Of a DNA stretch of 64,000 nt, positions 59,401-64,000 are shown piece by piece. A program made the translations under genes and the position numbers. The first letter of the stretch is position 1. Each line of letters starts with the position of its first letter. The stretch is from BOG-908 sp963692875 (GTDB lineage: Bacteria; Pseudomonadota; Alphaproteobacteria; Acetobacterales; Acetobacteraceae): assembly GCA_965198755.1 (NCBI GenBank), contig OZ240673.1, forward strand, positions 744,001 to 808,000. Reading direction: 5' to 3'. The notes below the pieces were generated by a model that saw nothing but the letters and a program-made list of their open reading frames with translations, did not search any database and had not been told where the DNA came from.

Positions 59401-61206
59401 AGCCAGGGCTGCGACCACGTGGCCGCGCAGGCCGGCGAGCTGCCAACGGCCGAGCTCGGCGTAGCGCTGCATCACCGGCTGGTCGGCGAACAGGGCGGCG
59501 GGCGTGATGTTGTGATACATCAGCACCTTGGGCGCCGGCACCTGCAGGATGCGCTCGTAGGCGTCGAAGCCCATCGAGAAGTGCAGGATCAGCACGTAGT
59601 CGCAGCCGGAGGGCAGGTCGTCGAGGCGGTGCAGGTCGCCCGCCAGCGCCGGGTCGAGGTGCTCGACGTAGATCTCGCTGCGGTAGCCCATGGCGCGGAG
59701 TTGCGCGCGGATCAGCATCATGGCGTTGGTGATGGCGTCGCCGACTGCGGAGCCGGAGTGGAACTGGTGCACGGTGCGCGACATGCGGCTGACGGGATGG
59801 CGCGGTCCGGCATTGGGCGCGCCGCCGCCGGAAACGGGCTGCGCCACGCTCGCGGCAGGCAGGCCCGTTCCTGAAAGCGCGGCGTGGGACAGCGCTGAGT
59901 GGGACAGCGCCGAGTGGGACAGCCCAGGGGCGGGCAATCCCAAGGTGGGCAATCCGGAAACAGGCAACGCGGCGTGGGCCCGCGCGGACGCAGGCAACCC
60001 GGCGGGCGACGCCGGGGCGGGTAGCGTCGAGGTGGGCGACGCGGGAACAGGCGTCACGGCGACGGGTTCGGCAAGGCTGGCAGCCGGGGGCAGGTCCCAG
60101 CCCGGGCGGGCATGCGGGACGGGCGGCGCCTGCACCTCCCCGGCACGGCCGGCGAGGCCGCGGGCGAGCTTTACGCCGGCGCGCAACGGGGCGGTCAGCC
60201 GCCACGACGTGCTCTGGCGCAGCGCGGCCGCGTCGCGCTGGGCGAAGCGGAAGGCGGCGCCGAACATCTGCATGTCGGCGCCCAGGCCGGCCAGGCGCGC
60301 TTCGGTCTCCTGCAGGCGGCGCTCGGCGGCGTCGGCACGGCGCTCGGCGCCCAGCGCGCGGGGTTCGTCACGCTGGGCACGGGCTTCGGCCCGCTGCGCC
60401 CGGGCGTCGGCGTCCTGCGTGCGCCGTTCGGCCAGTTCGATGGCGGCTTCGGCCGTCATCGCGCGTTCCATCAGGTCGGCCAGCTGGGCTTCGGCCTGGC
60501 TGATGCGGCGCACCCATTCGGTGTCGGTGGCGCGGACGAAGTCGTCGAACACGTTGACCGGTGCGGCGAAGTGCAGGGCCAGCTCCGCGTGGCGCTCGGC
60601 GGCGGCGTAGAACCGGTTCAGGCCGTCGAACCAGACGAACCGGTAGTCGGCCTGCACCAGCAGCGGTTCCCACTCCTCGTGGGTCTGCACGGTGGTGCCG
60701 GGCGCGGTGGCCTCGACGAGGACCAGCCAGGGCCTGAAGCGGGTGAAATCCGCGCCCTGCAGGACCGCCGCCTCGGCGCCCTCGACGTCGATTTTGAGGA
60801 AGTGGATGGCCGGCGGGGCGTAGGTCTCGCAGACCTGCGCCAGCGTCTGCACCTCGACGTCCTGGGTGCGGACGTCGTAGGCGGCGCCGTGCTGGAGGGC
60901 GAGCGCGTCATCGGTGGTGGACAGGCCGGTGCCGGCGATGACGTGCAGGCGGCCGGACGAGGCGGCCCTGCCGAGGGCGATGCGGAGGCTGATGTCGAGC
61001 GGGCGGGCGGCACACAGGCGGGCGTGGTAGTCCGGCACCGGTTCGATGTTGAGGCCGCGCCAGCCGCGGTCGTAGAACGCGCGGGTGACCGAATCGGTGT
61101 CCGGGTGCTGGGCGCCCACATCGATGTAGAACCCGTGCTCGACGGTGCGCAGCGCCCGCCACAGCATGACATCTTCGAAATTCTGCGCGTAGGAGATGAA
61201 CGTCAT
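56443..61206 (-). CDS. giant FkbM methyltransferase and triple-glycosyltransferase fusion
   Basis: A 1587-residue cytoplasmic protein. Residues 1-225 are an FkbM-type methyltransferase (ISYAQNFEDVMLWRALR, FYIDVGAQHPDTDS, IHFLKIDVEGAEAAVLQGADF). Then follow a charged coiled coil (about 230-330), the motif QSTSWRLTAPLR near 332, and a low-complexity Pro/Ala/Ser linker (350-475) with SHSALSHSALSHAAL. Three GT-B glycosyltransferase modules follow: 476-825 (RHEGFGVPLVEAAAIG), about 840-1205 (ARGEGFNLPAAEAMAAG) and about 1213-1587 (YPESKEGASGAMRMALSAG). Such proteins probably build and methylate surface polysaccharides. It is coupled to the downstream methyltransferase. The three-GT arrangement in one chain is unusual. 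Confidence 0.85.
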   Translation of the reverse strand: MTFISYAQNFEDVMLWRALRTVEHGFYIDVGAQHPDTDSVTRAFYDRGWRGLNIEPVPDYHARLCAARPLDISLRIALGRAASSGRLHVIAGTGLSTTDDALALQHGAAYDVRTQDVEVQTLAQVCETYAPPAIHFLKIDVEGAEAAVLQGADFTRFRPWLVLVEATAPGTTVQTHEEWEPLLVQADYRFVWFDGLNRFYAAAERHAELALHFAAPVNVFDDFVRATDTEWVRRISQAEAQLADLMERAMTAEAAIELAERRTQDADARAQRAEARAQRDEPRALGAERRADAAERRLQETEARLAGLGADMQMFGAAFRFAQRDAAALRQSTSWRLTAPLRAGVKLARGLAGRAGEVQAPPVPHARPGWDLPPAASLAEPVAVTPVPASPTSTLPAPASPAGLPASARAHAALPVSGLPTLGLPAPGLSHSALSHSALSHAALSGTGLPAASVAQPVSGGGAPNAGPRHPVSRMSRTVHQFHSGSAVGDAITNAMMLIRAQLRAMGYRSEIYVEHLDPALAGDLHRLDDLPSGCDYVLILHFSMGFDAYERILQVPAPKVLMYHNITPAALFADQPVMQRYAELGRWQLAGLRGHVVAALADSDYNVLELRAAGFEDAQSCTLLFDLPALEAREEASPRDAGHPFTLLFVGRVIASKAQADLLEAFARFRTLHAGPSRLKLVGRRDGVGADYARAIDTRIEALGLQDAVTLTGLVTDAELAAHYRDADLYVSLSRHEGFGVPLVEAAAIGLPVLAWPAGAVAYTLGGSAGMLAARDPDHVAARLAELAADPAARAAIARAQRAALARFDLAAQMSTMTLALARAGAPPPQDTVAAGLYARNLRFTVSGHVRGSYSLAAINRSVALALEAARPGHVRLAPVEGEPTTDLGRLPDAERDAVQSLAGLPAHESGPVVVISQHYPVHVPQEPADARLAYVFWEESLIPPATVDVLNAHFHAVLAPSRFVAKALVDSGVSRPVHTVGFAPDLSAYAGLPGPTPAQPGGCTTFLHVSSAFPRKGVDVLLAAYARAFRAADPVRLVIKTFPNPHNDAAAWIAALRQADPDAPYIELVDADLDDAGLLALFAAANAIVLPARGEGFNLPAAEAMAAGVPLIVTGFGGHMDFCDASNARLVTYRLAISRSHVASAMSLWAEPDVDDLASALREMLTDHAEATARAARARTQAADAFSRAAFVNRIDAAALDALARPSPGPLRLCLISSWDVRCGVGDYAGFLIEAMAGADPAIDVTVLADRRAPAPSARRGLRMRPAWTVQSADAPDALRHAVAAEDPDVVLIQHQPGLLSWRTLGETLLALADPGRPIAVTLHNTASLPEMETGECDRAVEGLLLCARVVVHTLADVERLRGLGLQDNVTMIPHGGPEPGPMKPERTLLPSDAVTIGCCGFLLPGKGIPALVQAAALLRARWPKLRLRLVNADYETQDSHAEAARVRAAIREAGLDDAVDLITDYLPFQEVRWRLGRCDAIVLPYPESKEGASGAMRMALSAGPCVAVTPISFFDEAGDAVWRLPGAAPAQIAAGLDALLSDQDARAQTRRAASAWLRDRQWETVGARTAGLLRGLAANARRPA

Positions 61207-61386
61207 GCTACTCGATCGGAGGTTTGGGCGGTTGGATCATGCTGGCGCCGGCACCCGGCATCGACGTGATGGTGATTAAGGCGCGCCCGACGCCACCCGG
61301 CAAGATCGGCCCGCATCCCGTGGCGGAGCATCACGCGGTGTCCAATGGTGCCATCCTGGCAAGACGTTACCACCGGAGACCGCGAG

Positions 61387-62361
61387 ATGCATGACCGCCT
61401 GCCGGACGCGGCCGCGGTGCCGTTCAACGGCCGGGCCACGGTCAAGGACGTGTTCTACTGCTTCCGGCTGCTGCTGGGCCGCTACCCCAACCGCGAGGAG
61501 TGGCGCGGCCACGCAGGGCGGGCCGGCGAGATGCTGCACGGGGTGGTCGAATCCTACCTCGACAGCCGGGAATGCGCGCTGCGTTACCCGCCCCGCCTGC
61601 AGGCCGGCGAGGTGCTGCTGACGGACTATCCCGGCTTCCGCATCTACAGCGCCGCCGACGACGCGAGCGTCGGCGCGCTGGTGCGCGGCGGCGCCTACGA
61701 GGCGGAGGTGAGCGCGCTGTTCCGTCAGATCCTGCAACCCGGCATGGCGGTGCTCGACCTCGGTGCCAACATCGGCTTCTTCTCGCTGCTCTCGGCAGCG
61801 CTGGTGGGACCGGCCGGCGCGGTGTTCGCCGTGGAGCCGAACGCGCGCAACACCAGGCTGCTCGAAGCGAGCCGGCGGGAGAACGGGTTCGCCAACATCA
61901 CCGTGCTGCAGGTGGCCGCCGGCAGCGCGCACGGGCTGCTGGTGCTGAACACGTCGTACTCCAACGGCACCACGTCGGCGCTGCCGGACGGGGCAGCCGC
62001 GGTGCTCGGCTCGGAGACGGTGCCGGCTGTGCGGGTCGACGCGCTGCTGCCGGCCGACCGCCGGATCGATCTTATCAAGATCGACGTGGAAGGGGCGGAA
62101 TACACCGCGCTTCTAGGCTGCGAGGCGACGATCCGCCGGCACCGGCCGGTGATCATCAGTGAGTTCAGCCCAGGGCTGATGCCCGGCATCTCCGGCGTGC
62201 AAGGCACCGACTACCTGGCGTGGCTGAGCGGGCTGGGCTACGCGCTCTCGGTCATCTCGCCGGATGGCCCCCATCGTGCGGACAGCGCCGGAGTCATGCA
62301 CGCGCACGCTGCGAGCGGGTCGGACCATATCGACATCCTGGCCACGCCGGAGCCTAGGTGA
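61387..62361 (+). CDS. FkbM family methyltransferase
   Basis: About 324 residues. A helical N-terminal region (VKDVFYCFRLLLGRYPNREEW, a fold seen in sugar-locus proteins) precedes an FkbM methyltransferase domain: MAVLDLGANIGFFSLLSAALVGPAGAVFAVEPNARN binds SAM, and RIDLIKIDVEGAEYTALLG is the FkbM signature. It is expected to O-methylate a sugar hydroxyl. ATG 61387 is chosen with GGAG upstream over a GTG 14 codons earlier. It is divergent from the giant protein gene, so the two FkbM domains may act on one glycan. Confidence 0.82.
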   Translation: MHDRLPDAAAVPFNGRATVKDVFYCFRLLLGRYPNREEWRGHAGRAGEMLHGVVESYLDSRECALRYPPRLQAGEVLLTDYPGFRIYSAADDASVGALVRGGAYEAEVSALFRQILQPGMAVLDLGANIGFFSLLSAALVGPAGAVFAVEPNARNTRLLEASRRENGFANITVLQVAAGSAHGLLVLNTSYSNGTTSALPDGAAAVLGSETVPAVRVDALLPADRRIDLIKIDVEGAEYTALLGCEATIRRHRPVIISEFSPGLMPGISGVQGTDYLAWLSGLGYALSVISPDGPHRADSAGVMHAHAASGSDHIDILATPEPR

Positions 62362-62379
62362 GCGACGCCGGACAGAGTA

Positions 62380-62430
62380 AGCAAGCGGTTCTTTTTTGAA
62401 AAAAAGAACCAAAAAACTTTTGTTCTCGTG
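62380..62430. repeat. Palindromic element, copy 26 left half
   Basis: AGTAAGCAAGCGGTTC...GAACC, AAAAAACTTTTGTTCTCGTGAG. It is followed by GAGGCGTGTCGTTCCGG, third-type centre sequence; the right half begins at 62607. Confidence 0.85.
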
Positions 62431-62606
62431 AGATACGGTGTGGGGAGGCGTGTCGTTCCGGTCGTCGCCGGCGGCGAGCCTCACGGTACGGCTTCTCGAC
62501 ACAAAGAATCCGAATTCCCGGCCGGCAACAGTCGAGCTTGCATTGAAGATTGGCGTCAATTGAGTATTTGCAAAGGCTGGAGGCTCGCAGCCCGAGATAC
62601 ACGCTG

Positions 62607-62675
62607 AAGGAAACTCCGCGACAGCAGAGATAAAAGTTTTTTGCTGCTTTTTTTCAAAAAAGCAGGCCTTGCTTT
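62607..62675. repeat. Palindromic element, copy 26 right half
   Basis: GAAACTCCGCGACAGCAGAGATAAAAGTTTTTTGCTGC/GCAGGCCTTGCTTTCC. About 175 bases of unrelated, gene-free sequence separate it from the left half. Confidence 0.85.
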
Positions 62676-62822
62676 CCTCACAGAGTCAAACGAAGCGAAC
62701 CCAAGGCACGCTCCACCAACTCGTATGTTGCGTAACAAAACCACGCAGTCAGTCGAACCGAGCGAAAACGTTTCTGCTGTCCGAGACACCCGAAACGACA
62801 CGCCTCAGCACCACGACCGCCG

Positions 62823-62873
62823 AGAGAACAAAAGTTTTTTGGTTCGTTTTTTCAAAAAAGAACCGCTTGTCTT
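62823..62873. repeat. Palindromic element, copy 27 (right half only)
   Basis: GAGAGAACAAAAGTTTTTTGGTTC...GAACCGCTTGTCTTTC. Preceded by GAAACGACACGCCTCAG (62790-62806), the reverse complement of the third centre type. It abuts the stop of the HAD gene. Confidence 0.85.
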
Positions 62874-62876
62874 TCT

Positions 62877-63728
62877 TCACCAAACCAGCCGACCCACCAT
62901 CGCCACCGGCGCCAGTTCCTGCGCCGCCGCTTCCTGCGAAGCAGCCGCGTCGTCGCCGCCCAGGGCCGCCTCGTGAATGCCGCCAAGCACCCATAGACTG
63001 TCGATCCCCGCGGCGGCTGCGCCGGCGATGTCCGTGTGCAGCGAATCGCCAATGGCCAGCACCCGCTTGGCCGGCGTAGCCAGCGCGTCCAGCGCCATGC
63101 GGTAGATTACCGCGTCCGGCTTGCCCAGCGAGACGACGTCGCCGCCCGCTGCGGCGTAGTGCCGTGCCAGCGAGCCGGCGCAGAGCAGGCGCACGCCGTC
63201 GCGCATCACCACCAGGTCCGGGTTGGCGCAGATCATCGGCAGGCGGGCGTCCAGGCAGGCGGCGAGTTCGGGCAGGAAGTGCTCCAGCGTGCCGGGGTCG
63301 AGCCGGTCGTCGTCCGGACCGGTGTTGACGACGAACTCCGCCTCGTGCGGGTGGCCCACCACGGTCAGGTTCAGACCTTCGAGCACGTTGCGGTCGCGCT
63401 GCGGGCCGATGTGGTAGACGCGCCGGCCGAGGCGGGCGAACCACGGGTCGGTGCGGTCGCGCAAGGCGAGCCAGGTGGCTTCGCCGCTGGTCAGGATGGC
63501 GGTGTAGAGCGCGTCGTCCACGCCCATACGGCGCAGCATCGCCTGTGCTGAGGTGGCGCGGCGGGGCGCGTTGGACAGCAGCAGCACGGGGCGGCCGGCG
63601 AGGTGGGCCAGCGCGTCGAGTGCTTCGGGGTAGGGGCGCACGCCGTTGTGCACCACGCCCCACAGGTCGACGACGAAGGCGTCGTAGCGCGCGGCGATGG
63701 GGGAGAGGCCGGGGATGCGCTGGATCAT
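62877..63728 (-). CDS. HAD-superfamily (IIA/NagD-like) phosphatase
   Basis: A 283-residue HAD hydrolase. It has motif I AFVVDLWGVVHNGVRPYPEAL, a C2-type cap with VVGHPHEAEFVVNTG and CANPDLVVMRDGVRLLCAGSLA, then GKPDAVIYRMAL and DSLHTDIAGAAAAGIDSLWVLGGIHEAAL. This pattern matches a proteobacterial HAD-IIA subgroup of unknown substrate. Motif I has DLWG in place of the common DxDGT, typical of that group. It is enclosed by palindromic copies 27 and 28. Confidence 0.82.
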   Translation of the reverse strand: MIQRIPGLSPIAARYDAFVVDLWGVVHNGVRPYPEALDALAHLAGRPVLLLSNAPRRATSAQAMLRRMGVDDALYTAILTSGEATWLALRDRTDPWFARLGRRVYHIGPQRDRNVLEGLNLTVVGHPHEAEFVVNTGPDDDRLDPGTLEHFLPELAACLDARLPMICANPDLVVMRDGVRLLCAGSLARHYAAAGGDVVSLGKPDAVIYRMALDALATPAKRVLAIGDSLHTDIAGAAAAGIDSLWVLGGIHEAALGGDDAAASQEAAAQELAPVAMVGRLVW

Positions 63729-63731
63729 CAG

Positions 63732-63865
63732 AAAGCAAGCAGTTCTTTTTTGAAAAAAAGAACCAAAAAACTTTTAGTCCCTGGGTTGTGCCGTGCGGGG
63801 AGGTCCGCGACAGCCGCGACAAAAGTCTTTTGCTTCTTTTCTTCAGAAAAGAAGGCCTTGCTTAC
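63732..63865. repeat. Palindromic element, copy 28 (full)
   Basis: AAAGCAAGCAGTTC...GAACC, AAAAAACTTTTAGTCCCTGGG, GAGGTCCGCGACAGCCGCGAC, AAAAGTCTTTTGCTTC/GAAGGCCTTGCTTAC. It lies between the pyrD 3' end and the HAD gene, both on the minus strand. Confidence 0.92.
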
Positions 63866-63873
63866 TTTCCTGC

Positions 63874-64000
63874 TCACAGCTCGGCCCCCACCGCGTCCTT
63901 CGCGCTCCGGAAGCCGTGGGCCCGCAGCTCCGCCAGTAGCTCCGTTTTCAGCCGTGCCACCAGCACGGGCCCTGCGTAGGCGAACTCGGTGTAGAGCTGC
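63874..64000 (-). CDS. pyrD: dihydroorotate dehydrogenase (quinone), C-terminal part
   Basis: The last 41 residues read QLYTEFAYAGPVLVARLKTELLAELRAHGFRSAKDAVGAEL, matching the C-terminus of class 2 membrane-associated PyrD (QLYT-x(3)-Y-x-GP-x-LV and a final DAVG). The enzyme oxidises dihydroorotate to orotate in pyrimidine synthesis. The rest of the gene lies beyond the right end of the window. The stop is eight bases from palindromic copy 28. Confidence 0.75.
   Translation of the reverse strand, partial: QLYTEFAYAGPVLVARLKTELLAELRAHGFRSAKDAVGAEL

Noticed and set aside
805..63865. Many short reading frames with MVLFFKKEPLA-, FFQKRTACF- or KSFLVLFFKKE-like peptides
   Set aside because: They translate the palindromic element in various frames and strands, have no independent start signals, and follow the DNA fold rather than protein constraint.
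805..63865. The dispersed element as a CRISPR array
   Set aside because: Copies are 1-5 kb apart, longer than CRISPR repeats, with hairpins inside each arm, no spacers of equal size and no cas genes.

Overview
The window is a GC-rich (mostly well above 60 percent G+C) chromosomal segment of an alphaproteobacterium. The form IC RuBisCO operon with cbbX, the nagZ-scpA-scpB-tatB-tatC-serS and trpD-trpC-moaC-moeA blocks, and the PEP-CTERM protein with an exosortase-A-type O-ligase fit an autotrophy-capable member of the Rhodospirillales, probably Acetobacteraceae. The family assignment is inference; the class is well supported.

Layout. 0-11 kb: secreted and envelope proteins (PEP-CTERM protein, two related beta-helix proteins, O-ligase/polymerase, acyltransferase, YfhO-like protein). 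11-21 kb: housekeeping genes (malate synthase G, a flavin-binding protein, SPOR protein, argS, a carbohydrate esterase, DUF815 ATPase, yajC, sodB, a squalene/phytoene synthase). 21.4-30 kb: cbbR divergent from a complete Calvin-cycle operon cbbL-cbbS-cbbE-cbbX-cbbF-cbbP-cbbA-cbbZ. 30.6-39.1 kb: serS, tatC, tatB, scpB, scpA, a site-2 protease and nagZ on the minus strand, interrupted by an IS1595-type insertion and a secreted hydrolase. 39-44 kb: a GspG pseudopilin, a small lytic transglycosylase, then moeA, moaC, trpC and trpD. 45-62 kb: a secreted sedolisin protease, a sulfotransferase, a glycosyltransferase, two GDP-sugar dehydrogenase-type enzymes, a GspC-like protein, two ferritin-like proteins, a methyltransferase, a 1587-residue FkbM plus triple-glycosyltransferase fusion, and a second FkbM methyltransferase. 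62-64 kb: a HAD phosphatase and the 3' end of pyrD.

The most striking feature is a dispersed palindromic repeat, about 130-145 bp, present in roughly 28 full, split or decayed copies (about one per 2.3 kb). Each copy has constant A/T-rich arms that each fold into a hairpin, inverted outer ends (AAGCAAG...CTTGCTT), and a G/C-rich centre of at least three types. Most copies sit within a few bases of a stop codon, often between two convergent genes, as a bidirectional terminator would. Some copies supply the stop codon and last residues of a gene (acyltransferase, YfhO-like protein, CbbR), and some seem to supply its start (nagZ, moeA, YfhO-like protein). Copies also lie where widely conserved alphaproteobacterial operons are broken (nagZ/scpA, scpB/tatB with tatA missing, yajC/secD, moaC/moeA). 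One copy was split by the IS1595-type element, leaving a perfect 8-bp target duplication.

Functionally, the cbb operon encodes CO2 fixation with RuBisCO activation and phosphoglycolate removal. The tat genes could export the ferritin-like pair next to the surface-glycan genes. The 47-62 kb region looks like a locus for making and decorating a deoxyhexose-containing surface glycan, but its product cannot be read from sequence.
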